From Rhypophila decipiens (taxonomy: Eukaryota > Ascomycota > Sordariomycetes > Sordariales > Naviculisporaceae): a DNA stretch of 64,000 nt. The position numbers were made by a program, and so were the translations under genes. Shown here in pieces: positions 22,528 to 34,475 of this stretch; positions within the stretch are counted from its first letter, which is position 1, and each line of letters begins with the position of its first letter. The notes below the pieces were generated by a model, which was not told the origin of the DNA, ran no database searches, and saw only the letters and a program-made list of their open reading frames with translations. The stretch covers positions 62,001-126,000 of the forward strand of contig MU858081.1 of assembly GCA_033297075.1 (NCBI GenBank). The letters run 5' to 3'.

Positions 22528-25354
22528 GATGTGGTGGGAGGATCACGATCCGACGGTGGGGATCCGGGGGGAGGAAGAGAGTGACGCAGAAACAATGCCT
22601 GTGATTCAAGTCCTGTGATGTTTCCTCATTGGGGTGGATTCCTAACGGCCGCTGGGAAAAGGGCTGTCTGGGCTGCGAGAGGACAGTCGTACCTGAAAGG
22701 AAGCAATGAGGACAAGAGGTACCAGCATCCTGGCAAACACGGGGGGTGGTGGAATCCTTAAGTACCAGACGGCGTTCCGTCTGATAGCGGCTTGGGGCGT
22801 CAGAGTACCAACAGATTCCCACACCGATGAACCCCAGTTCCAAGGCCGATACCTGGAGAATTACGTTGGGAGGCCAAGAAGCCCCAAGAACTCTATCCTG
22901 GAAGGTTAAGGAAGCTTGCAGCAAGCCCAAGCAGTTACATGTGCCACGGGCCCCATCTGAGGGCCAAGGGTAACAAGGTTATCCGTGAAGTCCCTTAAGA
23001 GGAGGCGCACGCCGGTGGGGGAGCGAGAAGAGTGTGGATAGAAACAGCGTCATCCCCTTGGCTTCGAACAAAGGCTTACCCGCACATACCGTGACCTGAT
23101 AGGGTCAGAAGCTCAAAACCTCCCACTCTATCCACGTCCATGACCGGGCGGCAGGATGGGCAAACCGCGAAAAGACGTCTATCAGCCCTTGGCGCTGAGG
23201 CTGGGCAACTGCACTTGTTCTGTTTGCGAGCTTGGCTCAGCCTTGGCGCCTGCTTGCAATGAAAATTTCTCTAAAAGCTGGGTGCAACGCAGTTTCAGGA
23301 AGCCTTTGCTTGTCATTTGGAAGCCTTCCCGTCAATTCTCCGAAGATATAAGAGAATATGCCGAATCGAAACGCCAATCGTGTACGGGAAAGTCCGTACA
23401 CAGCCTACATGATTGTTCGCCCGCGCCGATGCACTGCCATTTACTCGTGCCGATAGCCGATATCCAGCAAGGTCCTCGAGATATCAGTCGACCACGTGCA
23501 CAGTGGTGTGACTAGGGGACCAACCAGAGTTCGGTAACCACATCCTAGCCTCCCTTGCCTCTCTGTGACGAATCAAGATTGGTAACGTGAACAAGAGCCT
23601 CTCGGCAGCCTTGGCTTGAGCTTGGCCGGCGCTGTGATGGTCGTTGGTGATGGAGCTGTGGGCGGCGACAACCTGCGGCCTTCCTGATATGGTTTATCCT
23701 TCCTATGTGGAGAAGAAGATGGAAACTTGTGGACATGTCCACTTTGCCGAGAGGTGATTCCACGCCCTGAAGCTCTCAAGAGTCTGGACGGGATCGGAGA
23801 ATCAATTACCTATCTGTCGTGTTTTTAGCAGATGGTATACATAAACTGCGATTGCAAGAAATGCCGTTGTGATGCGCAGACAATGTCTATCATCATGTAG
23901 GAGCGTAGTATGAAGCGGCATTCATATTCCATGAGTTGACTACCTATCAACACTTGAACAGTGATCTCGTATTTTTACTGACTGCAATTTTCGTCTGCAG
24001 ACCTTTCCGGAGGACATACGGTAGAAGCTGTCGCACGAGTATTGCGTCATTCCTCCGCCCAGCACAACCTTGAACGGGCGGGGATAAACAATTGCGGGAC
24101 ATTGCATTCGAGGAATTGATTGGGTCGATTGGATCAAGTTTTTGTTTCAATTCCAATGACCTCATTCCAGCACGCTTTCGATAACGCCGTCTTCAACATG
24201 AGAATAAGCTTATCAACAATAAGATCAACCCATATGAATTCGGTATTGTTTGATGTGTCTGGAGTTACACATGATATAGTGTATTGTAGCCATTCGGGGA
24301 CCAACTCGTGATCTCTACATCTTTGCGCCTGTAGCCACCACGAGCCACCATGATCAGGCTCATAATATCATACTATAAGTTGCATCATAAGTGGGCGTTC
24401 TTATCAAACGACCTTTGCCCCAGCTTGTTAACGATTTGATGATTTTCGCAGGGTCTAGATCATTCTTCATTACTCGCTCCCTCGCGCCACAAAATATGAA
24501 CGAGATGCCCGGACGAGGTGGGGGAAGGTTAAGGGTCAACTGTCAGCAGCTCACATCCCCCATCCCCGCATCAGCCACCATCTGTTCATCGACTCCACCC
24601 CTCATGCTGTGGGGCTTGATCTTTCTTTTTAGCCTGCACTCCGTCATGTCGAATATGCACATCACGATGTATTCATACTGTGCAGCAGTAAACGACTGAG
24701 CTCTCTTGAGCACGGGGAAAACCTCCTCGTCAGCTATCTTTCTATCTCGAATGTGTAGAGTAGCCCAAGAGCTGTGGTATATTAGTCCTCTAACAGTATA
24801 TACATTGCAAAGCCAGAGGCTTCATCATCACCATCCACCTCAAGAATCTTCCTCTCACAACAGTATCAAGACTGTCCTGGACAGCAGAGATCCTCGTTCC
24901 CCCGATTCCCATGGTAGCAGATTAACAAATTCTCACCGAACTTCCGCGCATCCGGCATTGGACCACTAACCGTCCCATTGATTCCCACTCGTCCTCCAAT
25001 CCCCTCTCGATTTCCCGTCCATCCTGCCACTTACATAGAATTGTCCACACGCATTGCTTCATCCTGATTCGTCCGTGCTACCGCATCCTCTTCGGACTGT
25101 GCAATGGCTGCTCCCAACCTCACCTCTTTCTCGTCCCTGTCTTCACCTTCTCCTTCACCTACCAGCTTGTTCGCTTTCCATCCTTCACCTCCCATCGGCC
25201 CTACGTGATTCTCACAAACCACACAATCCTGCCCTCGCCCTTATCAACGACTACGATTTGCGCCGGGATAACATTTGCGACCCAGCTATATCCCTATTCA
25301 AGCTAAAGTCGCAGTCCTAGCTTCCTGAACGATCCTTGTTACGTCATCGCGCCA
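22528..25354. promoter_or_regulatory. Divergent regulatory region, ENA ATPase / AT-hook gene
   Basis: This 2.8-kb stretch has no credible gene. On the ATPase side it holds a dense group of PacC-type hexamers, described separately. The side next to the AT-hook gene is pyrimidine-rich and looks like a promoter and leader. Confidence 0.5.
22729..23626. promoter_or_regulatory. Cluster of nine PacC-type GCCARG hexamers
   Basis: GCCAAG or its complement CTTGGC occurs at 22873-22878, 22963-22968, 23057-23062, 23188-23193, 23231-23236, 23242-23247, 23610-23615 and 23621-23626. GCCAGG (as CCTGGC) is at 22729-22734. All lie 200-1,100 bp upstream of the ENA ATPase start. GCCARG is the binding core of PacC/Rim101, which activates ENA genes at alkaline pH in other fungi. 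Confidence 0.6.
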
Positions 25355-26546
25355 ATGGCCGCCGAAGTTGATAAAGGTGAGTTTCTCGTCACATATGCAG
25401 CTCTATCAATGCAATTGACCTCGGAGAGTCCTTTGCACACTGCCTCAGCCGTTATCTTCGCAATGCGCGCATTCGGCGATGTCCGGTAGCTTTCCGTTTC
25501 GCAGCATCGCAAGAACTATACCGTATTCCCCTGGCCTCCCTTCGAGACTCAGAAATGCCCATAGCCAATCGAGAGACTGATAAACAGCCAATGAGCAAAG
25601 TACTGACGCTAGCCTTTTACAATATGCAGCGACCCAGCAGGCCAACGGGTCCAATGGCGTTGCTCCAGCCACTTTAAATGGGCTAGGAGACAAAATCTTG
25701 GCCGGAGACACGACAGTCGAGCAGGCTGCGGGTGAAGCCGCCCCGGCCAAGGCCACCGCGCCGGAGCTTCCGACTACAGCAGCTGAGCCTGTTGCGCCTC
25801 CCGCACCTGTCCCGGAAAAGGAGGAGCCCAAGTTAGCCGAGGCGGGAGCTTCTAATCCTGCCAAAGCACCACCAGCTCCTGTGGCTGAAGAGAACAAAGT
25901 CGCCGACAATGGGTCGAAGCCAGTTGAGCAGACTGCTCCTGCACAGATCGAGAAACCAACCGAAGCCCCCCCAGCTTCAGCTCCCATTGAAGCACCATCG
26001 GAGCCGGCTCCTGCTCCGGCTGATGAAAAGCCTCTGGAGACAGCTGATGCTCCGGCGGTTGTCTCCGATGCGCCGAAAGCAAATGGCACTGTGACTACTA
26101 ACGGTACTACTACCACCAGCAAGGAACACGAAGATGTAGAGATGAAAGACGCCCCAGCAGCCTCGTCTGCTGTCGAGAGCACCGCAGCATCAGCAGTACC
26201 AGCCGCTGACTCGGCAGCTGAAAAGCCGGTCACCACCGAACCCGAGCCAGCCGCTGTTGTTGGGGAAAAGAGGAAGGCCGAGGAAGAGCCAGTCGCCAAT
26301 GATGCTCTGGAGGGCAAAAAGGTGAAGCTCGACGAGACGCCAATCGACACCGGCGCAGAAGCAAGCAAGCCCGCTGCTCCAGCCCCAGCCCCAATCACGA
26401 CAACCGACAACACCAGCGTCAGCGCCGCCGACTCGGTTCCCAGGAAGGCCGGTAGACCGAAAAAGACCCAAAAGGAGAAGGTCCCAGTCTCGCCGGTTGG
26501 GAGGACTCTCCGCAAAACACGCAGCCAGGGACCAGTGGGAGTCTGA
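25355..26546 (+). CDS. AT-hook, Ala/Pro/Glu-rich nuclear protein
   Basis: Two exons, 25355-25376 and 25630-26546, give 312 aa. No globular domain is visible. Most of the protein is low in complexity, rich in Ala, Pro, Glu and Lys (repeats such as PAPAPADEK). Near the C-terminus are NLS-like GEKRKAEEEP and GKKVKLDE, then PRKAGRPKKTQKEK, whose GRP core flanked by basic residues is an AT-hook, and a basic end TLRKTRS. A nuclear DNA-binding or chromatin-associated role is likely but unproven. The 253-nt intron (GTGAGT...GCAG) is long for this region and leaves a first exon of only 22 nt. A long open frame on the opposite strand is a shadow of the biased composition. I do not know a characterised homologue. 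Confidence 0.72.
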
Positions 26547-28697
26547 TGAAGGAAGGGGGCAAGAAAGAGGAATGGTAAGGTGATGACGGTAAGAGGCTGG
26601 CTTTTGTCGCCGTCAGTTCGGTTAAAAGTTTTTCGGGTATTTCTAGTTTGTGTATGATATCTACTGACCAAGGACACTCATTTTACTCTATTTTAACGAC
26701 GGCGCTTAGGTATTGTACGGAGGCGATGGTCGTGGTGGTCTTTCTTTTTCTATTCGCTTTCTGTTGATACGAGCTTTTTGCCATGAAAGTCTCCCTGCTG
26801 CGTCGACAGACTGGGATTGCTTTGGTTGGAAGACAGGACAACTTTTGTTTCGGATTTTCTATATATTTCATGTTCTGGGGAGGTTCATGTACTGGTTGCG
26901 TATGGTCTGGCTGGCTGGCTTGGTTGGGTTCGGTTGGCTTCATGTGCTCGCCTTGTTCTTCGTTAATATCTTCTTCTCTTTGGCTTTACCATACTTCGAG
27001 GGTCTGGTTTCAACACCTCGTTGGTTTTGTCCATGAAATATATTGGTCTTATTCCCAACGTCAACATCCTAATTCCTGAACTTCATCGTAATGATGTGCC
27101 TATTTCAACAAGGACTGACTACGGTTTGTGGCTGCCCGTGAGGCGTGAGTTATATACCTATGGACAAGAGGAATAACCAACTCATCATAAAGGACCACAT
27201 AATCGGCTCCTCTGTATAGGTCATAATATATCCGTGCAATATATATAGATGCTTGCCTGAGATACCTGTGTGTTCGGGGAGAGCTAGATCTCAAGGCTGA
27301 GGGGCTGAGATAAGGCTGTGTGAGGTGGTCAGCTGATGGGATTGAAAAGGACCATTCGTGGTGGCGTTCAGCCAGATTTCACGATCCTGGGACCTCATGT
27401 GTGGCTTATGCCACCGGATTCCTCGTATGCGAGCATATCTTTACATATATCCCGTGATCCCTTGCGTTATGTACAGTACCTAAATGCAAACTTGCTCATT
27501 GTTTATCTTCTTGACCAGACCTTAAGAACCTAGCCTAGTCGTTAAGTCCGTCTATATGCGGAGACACTCCGCAAGGAGGCGTCTGCTGGCGTCCCCGGGC
27601 CATAGAGGTTCTTCAACGTTAGTGCATTTATACCTAGTTCGGACTTTTCAAAACAGAGAGCACTTCAGCATGTTTGTCTGAGATTTGATGGCCACTTCAG
27701 AGGTCATGAATGAAGCAAAGGCCCATTCCCGTCTCACTATTTCCGAGCAAAGACTGTTGTTGCGACCTGTCGCAGACTCCGAGGATTCACCAGTTGGTAG
27801 CACGCCACATCGACAAATGTCACTTGAAGGACTTGAACGTCGGCACCATCTAGTGCGATCAGCCGCCAGACCAAACTGCACGTTGACAACAACCTTCAAA
27901 TGAAACGTCACAAGCGGGAGGAAACAAAACGCTCGCCCTCTTGGTCAAGAAGGCGCAGCAATGTTATGTATGAACAGCTGGAGGTGAGGGGCCCACAGAA
28001 AGGATCGGAGCGGAGAAACAAGACAGAGAAAAGTCCGCCTCCAACCAATATGGAGGACCCTGAAACTTTAATCCTTCTCAGTATTCATGCGATCTGGTGT
28101 GGCAACGTTGGGATGATGCGATTTGAACAACAGTCCTGTGAGTTGTGGAGACAGAACTCGTCAGGAGCCCTTGAAGCATTTTGTTGCTTTGGCGGCCTCT
28201 TCTCGTCAATACGAGGATTGCTATTCAGTACAAAATGCACAAGACCAGTTTTGGTGGTGTGCACAATGAAAAGTTGAAAAATTCTTCAGCATGAATGAAT
28301 GCAATTGTTGAAAAAACTCGTATTCAAGAGCAGTGTGGGAAGTGGTAATGATTAGGACCGAAAAGGGATGTCTTTATGCCCGCCCTAGGACTGACAGTTG
28401 GTAAAAAAAGAAATGGCTCCACTATACTCGCAACTGTCAGGGCATGTGGACACTTTTGCTTCGCCTGACATCCATGGCAGCCATGACCCAAAAGGGTGCG
28501 GCAACCGTTCCGACGCGATGGCTTTCAGGGGACACCCAATCAACGGATAGGGGCGGGAGTAAGAAAATAAAAGTCGCGGTGCGAATGAATGGTTATGGTC
28601 ATTCATGCCAGACAATGGGACGAACATTGATCCCTTTTTCATATCATGTCTCTCGTTCACCAAACCGTCCATTCGTTCTTTTTTTCTAGTTTTGATG

Positions 28698-29570
28698 AAA
28701 GCCGCGAAACAGTTCTAGCGTCCTTTTGAACCTTCTCGGCAGTCGGTTCGTTGAGGCTTGCTTTTGTGCTTCGAATTTATTCTTGGCAGCCGGCCTTGGG
28801 ACTGGCGATCCTTCCAGAACTCCTTCCCTTGCCGACGATCTTCCAACGGGCCACCTCCCCTAAATCCGTCTGCCACGGCACTACCTGCGCTATCGGGTTA
28901 CAGATTACCAGCACTCCGTATTCGCCAACTCCACCAGAAGATCTCTCTGGCCGTCATTCGCTACCAGTTGATTCCTCGTCCCAACACGAGTCCCCTAAAT
29001 CTCTTCTATCCTCTGCTTCTAGCCGTTCGTTACCCGTTCAGACCTTTTGCAAAACAAGTGCCTCGAGAACCCTACTCCATCGTTCGTTTACCTCGACGAA
29101 ACAGCAAAAGAAACAGATTGGGCTTTTGTTCTGGGTGTTCTTTCAGCAACCCCGGACTGGTACTGTACTACGTCACCAATCAGGTTTCCTGGACTTCTTT
29201 CTCGTGCCTGAGGAAACACAAAGATTGTTATCCGTGCTATCCCGCAGTCGGTCCCTGAGTTGATATCGCAAAAGGGACAAACTCCCTCTATTCTTGTGCC
29301 TGGCCGTGTCGACTGTTTTCGCCGTTCGACCGTTCGCCGCTTCCCCTGCTACGCCACGCATATCGACTCGAGATCCACCACCGTCGAATAACGTTGCCCG
29401 ATGCCGATGCCGACTTCGACTATCTTGCAATAGCATCAAGCTCTTCGAATCAGAATATCTACTTGCCACCGTACTCGTCGAACACATAACTATCGGCCCA
29501 GGTTCCCAGGCCCTGGTGCCAGTGCTCTCCCGCCCACCTGGGCTTCTTGCGTGAGCGAGTCGAAGTCGCG
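28698..29570 (+). promoter_or_regulatory. Long ATG-poor 5' leader of the CSC1-type gene
   Basis: No ATG occurs on the plus strand from 28698 to 29400. By chance about eleven would be expected in 703 nt. The first ATGs, at 29401 and 29407, open a 10-codon uORF, and none follows until the channel start at 29571. This is the signature of a scanned 5' UTR that avoids upstream starts, although the true transcription start is unknown. Confidence 0.55.
29401..29433 (+). CDS. uORF (10 codons) upstream of the CSC1-type gene
   Basis: Reads MPMPTSTILQ and ends at TAG, 137 nt before the main start. It is the only ATG-initiated frame in nearly 900 nt of leader. It could regulate translation of the channel; conservation is unknown. 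Confidence 0.4.
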   Translation: MPMPTSTILQ

Positions 29571-32500
29571 ATGGAGGCAGCACGGACGATAGTTGCAAGG
29601 CAACAACCGGGCACCGGGAACAGTGCCGCCGACGAGTTCCTCAAACTTCTTCAAGACCCTTTCGTGTCCTCGGTGAGTTGCCGCGACCTACTCTTGAATA
29701 CCGTATATCCAATGCTGACAAGCCAATCTTGCAGCTACAACAAAACGGTCTTATTTCTGCCTTGGCATCCTCGTTCGGTTTCGCAGCTGCACTGGCTTTG
29801 GGCTTCTCGCTCCTCCGCCCTTACAATACCGTCGTCTATGCGCCCAAGCTCAAACATGCCGACGAGAAACATGCTCCTCCACCTCTCGGAAAGGGTATCT
29901 TTGCCTGGGTACAGCCGCTGTGGTCGACTACCGAAGCGGACTTAGTGAATCTGGTCGGCATGGATGCTACCGTATTCTTGCGGTTTATACGGATGTGTCG
30001 TAACATGTTTGTCATCATGGCTGTCCTGGGCTGTTCTATACTGATTCCCACCAACATGAAAAACAATGCCTTCCCAGAATCCGATTGGCTGGTGAGGATA
30101 ACACCCTTAAACGTATGGGGCTCACCACACTGGGCAACTGTTGCGATCGCATGGCTTTTTACCACCACCGTGTGCAGCTTTCTCTGGTACAACTATAGGA
30201 AGGTTGTTCAGCTCAGGAGGCAGTATTTTATGAGCGAGGATTATCAGCAGAGTCTCCATGCCCGAACACTTATGGTATGCTGCCCGCATTCTCCCTCCCG
30301 TCGTCCTTTCCTGTATACTGACGCGAACACAAGCTCTACGATATCCCGAAAAACCTAACTTCGGATGAGGGAATTGCTCGGATTATCGACGGTGTCGTTC
30401 CAAACTCGTCTTTCTCGAGGACCGCCGTTGCTCGTGATGTCAAGATCCTGCCCAGTCTCATCGAGGAACACAGCAAAACCGTCCGGAAGCTCGAGAAGGT
30501 TCTGGCCAAATACCTCAAGGACCCAAAGAACCTCCCTGCAGCACGACCCGAGTGCCTACCTTCGAAAAAGGATCCATCGTACCTGACGTACACCAAAGGC
30601 CAGAAAGTGGATGCGATCGAATATCTGACACAGCGCATCAAGTCACTAGAGATTGAGATCAAGGATGTCCGGCAGCAAGTGGACAAGAGAGGCTCTATGC
30701 CCTACGGATTTGCTTCCTATGCCGAGATTGCTGAAGCACATTCCATCGCCTACGCTTGCCGCAAAAAGAAGGCCCACGGTGCTACGGTGACTCTGGCGCC
30801 AAGACCTAACGATATAATCTGGTCCAATATGCCCTTGTCATCCGGGGTGCGGAGGACCAAGAGAATCTGGAATAACATTTGGGTCGTTGTGCTCACTGTG
30901 CTATGGATCGCGCCAAATGCCATGATCGCCATCTTTTTGGTCAATCTCAGCAATCTAGGGCGCGTATGGCCTGCATTTCAAGACTCCCTGGCGCGAAGTC
31001 CCGTCTTCTGGTCCATTGTTCAGGGTATTGCCTCTCCCGCCATCACGTCACTCATTTACCTGGTTCTTCCCACCATCTTCCGCCGCATGTCGATGAAGGC
31101 GGGCGATCAGACCAAGACTGGCCGTGAACGCCATGTCGTGGCCAAGCTGTACGCCTTCTTCGTCTTCAACAACCTGGTCATTTTCTCCCTGTTTAGTGCG
31201 CTATGGAGTTTCATCGCGGGTGTTGTTCAGCAGACGGAATCGGGGACCGATGCGTGGCAGGCTATTCTCAAGCAGGATTTCGGCTTGACGGTCTTCTCGG
31301 TTCTTTGTTACATCTCTCCGTTTTGGGTCTTCTGGCTTCTCCAGCGCCAGCTTGGTGCCGCTATCGATCTGGCCCAGCTTTGGCCGTTGGTCTACAGCTT
31401 TTTTATGCGCAAGCTCTCGAGCCCGACACCGCGTGAGATGATTGAGCTCACAGCACCGCCCCCTTTCGACTATGCAAGCTACTACAATTACTTCTTATTC
31501 TACGCCACTGTCGCGTTTTGTTACGCTCCAATCCAGCCTCTTGTCCTTCCCGCCGCTGCCGTTTACTTCTCAATCGACGTGGCCTTGAAGAAGTATCTCC
31601 TGCTCTATATATTTGTCACCAAGACCGAGAGTGGTGGCGTTTTCTGGCGCGTTCTTTTCAACCGCCTTGTCTTCGCGACGATTATGGGCAACGTCCTCAC
31701 CTTCTTGGTTGTTTGGGTTCGTGGCGATGGTTCTCACATGCAGGCTTACGCGGTGGCACCCCTGCCCTTCCTGATGATTGCCTTCAAGATATTCTGTGCG
31801 CGAGTATTTGATGATAGGCTCCACTACTTCTCGACACGGAATTTCCAAGGCCACCAGAACGAGGCTGCGCTCAACATAAAAGACATGAGTCTTCGGAACG
31901 ACAGACTTGCCGCGCGGTTCGGCCATCCCGCTCTCTATAAGCCACTTATCACCCCCATGGTACACGCGAAAGCCCAGAATATTCTTGCTAGTATCTACCA
32001 GGGCCGGCTCTCTGACGGCCGGATTGCGGGCACAGGTGACTCGATGTCTGTTAGCGGATATAGTGACACTTATGTTCTGGACAACATGGCGTCTGGCAAA
32101 GCTGGCAAGCTTTCGACAGCTCTGCCAGGCTTCGAGGTCGTACCGGAGTCCAGACTAGATTTCGAGTTCTACAAGAACCGCGATGAATTCGCAGCTGAGC
32201 ATGGAGCTGGTGAGCTCTTCGGAAGGCAGTCGGATATGATTCGTCCCGGCACTCCAGGCACTATGGGAACCGGGTCTGGACCGAATTCAAGGCCGGGGAC
32301 GCCGACTGGAGGGATGGGTTTCGCTAGTCACAAAGGTGTCTTCTCGCCTGGATCGGAATCGGGTTCGACGCGAGGCACAACATACCAGGGATATGCGGCT
32401 CCGCATCATCAACAGTCGATGGGATATCAGGGGATATCCCCCTACGCCTCACCACCTATTGACCCTGTGGACGGCCCATCACGCAATCGTACACCGATAT

Positions 32501-32874
32501 ACAATCTTGGCAATGACAGCCACTCCAACTTGGTACAAAATGCAGCTGGGATGCCGTTGACTACCGATTATCCAGATACGACCGATATCACGGCCTCTAG
32601 AGACGGGAGTCAGGGGACTGGTCCTTCATTAGGACTGGGTGGGCTTGGTCTTGGGAATCCACGCGCTCCGGGGATGCTTGGAGGGGGCCCATACGGCTAT
32701 GGTGGACTCCCGCAGACAGATGACGATGTCGTTCAGTCGCCGCCCCTTACTCAAGATCCAGCCCAGTACGATTACTTCAGAGGCAATAGAAGGAGAGAAA
32801 CCCGAGATGCGAGTGGCGGTAGCACGCCGGGCACGGCGACACGAAACCAGGGCAACACGTGGCAAGGGAACTAG
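29571..32874 (+). CDS. CSC1/RSN1-type (DUF221) stress-gated cation channel
   Basis: Three exons, 29571-29672, 29735-30274 and 30334-32874, encode 1060 aa. Members of the OSCA/TMEM63/CSC1 family are osmotically or mechanically gated cation channels. The sequence follows the family layout. An extracellular N-terminus and TM0 are followed by FAWVQPLW, two TM segments, and a large cytosolic RRM-like domain with coiled stretches (EYLTQRIKSLEIEIKDVRQQV). A pore-forming block of many TM segments begins near DIIWSNMPLS...RRTKRIWNNIWVVVLT. The end, after DRLHYFSTR, is a long Gly/Ser/Pro-rich cytosolic tail of about 330 residues. The ATG at 29571 is the first in frame, and the intron phases are all zero. 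A long leader with one uORF precedes it. Confidence 0.92.
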
Positions 32875-33806
32875 ATAATCCTACCAGCATCAACAAAAGG
32901 GGAAAACCATATAGAGGGACGAAGGGTGCATTTTGCGAATACGATTTAGCTGCCAGCGGCTGATTTACACGACTGCTTGTCGAGGATACCCGGTGTGGGG
33001 GATTGCATATACTTTTTTTGGTGTGGTTTCAGCATGGCCCCGGCGTTTTGGATTGCTTCAAAAGAACATCATGTGGACTCATGTTGTGAAAATTGGTGAC
33101 GAGGAAACATGTTGTTTGGGATTCAACAGCGCCCTTGTAATAGACAGACATGCATCCTAATCTCGTATAAATCTTGTAATCTACCAAGGCCACACAGCTT
33201 GACTGGGCTTCAGATTCGTGTATTCTACCGTCTTTTGGTTGTATATGTCCTGCGCGCTCGGAATTCATTTCTCTTTAGTGTGGCAACCGGCTCGAAAAAA
33301 TGGAGTGAGAATAATACGACAGGCCTTGAAAGGATTACTCTACGCGCTCAGCAATCTCTATATATACATATAATTAATCTCTTAAATACACTTAATATAA
33401 TAAAATACGCACATAAGAGATTAATTACACGTATATACAGTGATTATTAAGTGCATGCGTAGATTCTCTCGCACCTTCTTCTTCGAAACAGCTACCTGGA
33501 TGAAAGGCTTGCAAGGCCCATTCTTGTCCTTTCAGGTTTTCGGTTTGTTTTGCATTTCAACAAGAACTAGTCACCGGGCATCGAGTCATGAATGGACATG
33601 GCCCGTTTGAGGCAAACAGAAAGAACCACAAGCAAAGAAGATTCATATTCGCATTACTCCGAGGCCTGCTAATTCAGGTTCCGCTCCCGCAACAAGCAGA
33701 GATCTTGATTCCGGGATAGAAGGGTATATCTTGTCGGGATCGTAGTGGTAAAAGGAGAAATGGAAACCCTAACGCCGCATATGTTCGCCTCGTCTCTTTG
33801 GGATCT
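32875..33806. other. Convergent spacer with AT-rich fold-back element
   Basis: This 932-bp stretch lies between the 3' ends of the channel gene (+) and TMA7 (-). It contains the AT-rich inverted-repeat element at 33339-33463 and no gene. Confidence 0.5.
33339..33463. repeat. AT-rich fold-back (inverted-repeat) element, possible MITE remnant
   Basis: A 14-bp perfect inverted repeat (33371-33384 against 33414-33427, TAATTAATCTCTTA) has imperfect extensions outward. The outermost arm is TCTACGC at 33339-33345 against GCGTAGA at 33457-33463. In the 13 bp next to the perfect core, the three mismatches between arms are all A/G transitions. The loop is about 29 bp and AT-rich. This fits a decayed fold-back transposon, perhaps touched by RIP. 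Confidence 0.6.
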
Positions 33807-34475
33807 TTACTTCTTTCCGGACTTCTTGATGCCCTGTTCATGTATCTGTGTTAGTGCCAACGGCCGATTTGTGGAAAGGGTGGAAAGGGGGCGTGAATCT
33901 GCGAGGACTATCGTACCTGGGTGCCGGTGTTCTAAGAGTACAGCGTTAGTTAAGTGGTTCATCCATCGGTCTGGTGATGAATCAAAGAATTTGTAACTTA
34001 CAAGAGGACCTTTGCCTCCAGCCTTGGCAGCAAGTTCCTTCTTGGCCTTCTCGTCTAATTCAGAGCATTGTTAAGTTAGTATCCACCCGGTGTTTATGGT
34101 ACGTCGCTGGGTATCTATGCGCGTCCTGCGCCGAGGAAGTTGAGAGTTGTGGGAAGGAACGGGTTGCCTCACCAGCTTTCTTCTTCTCGAGGAAAGCCTT
34201 GTCGTCCTCGTCCAGCTCCTTGGGTCCCTTCTTGGGAGCCTATATTATCAAGATGGTAATTAGTGATCCAAAGCCAGAATTCAGCTCGTGTGCATAGGTC
34301 GTGATATCGTGGAAGATATGGCGCAAGTGGTCGGTCAGTCGGTTTCGTAATCTCGTACCTTGAGGGGTTTGGCCTTGCCACCTACAGAGAAAAAAGCACA
34401 AGTGTCAGCTGAGAATAGAGAAGAAAACGGGACAATAGGGGAGAATATCTAACCTTCTCTGCTTGCGCCGCCCAT
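33807..34475 (-). CDS. TMA7: TMA7, translation-machinery-associated protein, six tiny exons
   Basis: A 68-aa basic, Lys-rich protein of the TMA7/CCDC72 family, which associates with ribosomes. I rebuilt it from six exons: 34475-34454 (22 nt), 34381-34359 (23), 34239-34173 (67), 34054-34002 (53), 33931-33917 (15) and 33833-33807 (27). Together they are 207 nt with no stop. The protein begins MGGASREGGKAKPLKAPKK, continues KGPKELDEDDKAFLEKKKAD and EKAKKELAAKAGGKGPL, and ends NTGTQGIKKSGKK. This matches the family end to end. All five introns have GT donors and AG acceptors. Introns take up about 70% of the gene, so it is easily missed by ORF calling. Confidence 0.93.

Larger units (their letters stand above)
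26547..29570. other. 3-kb intergenic region including the CSC1-type leader
   Basis: From 26547 to about 28690 I see only short, unrecognised frames. From about 28698 onward the plus strand has no ATG for 703 nt and is pyrimidine-rich, which marks the transcribed leader of the downstream channel gene. Confidence 0.55.

Noticed and set aside
25445..26677. 410-codon open frame on the minus strand
   Set aside because: It lies opposite the Ala/Pro-rich AT-hook gene. Its Ala/Gly/Ser composition is the mirror of GC-rich codons, and it has no domain or start context.
28751..29263. 170-codon frame upstream of the CSC1-type gene
   Set aside because: It has no ATG start; the whole stretch lacks ATG and is better read as a 5' leader.
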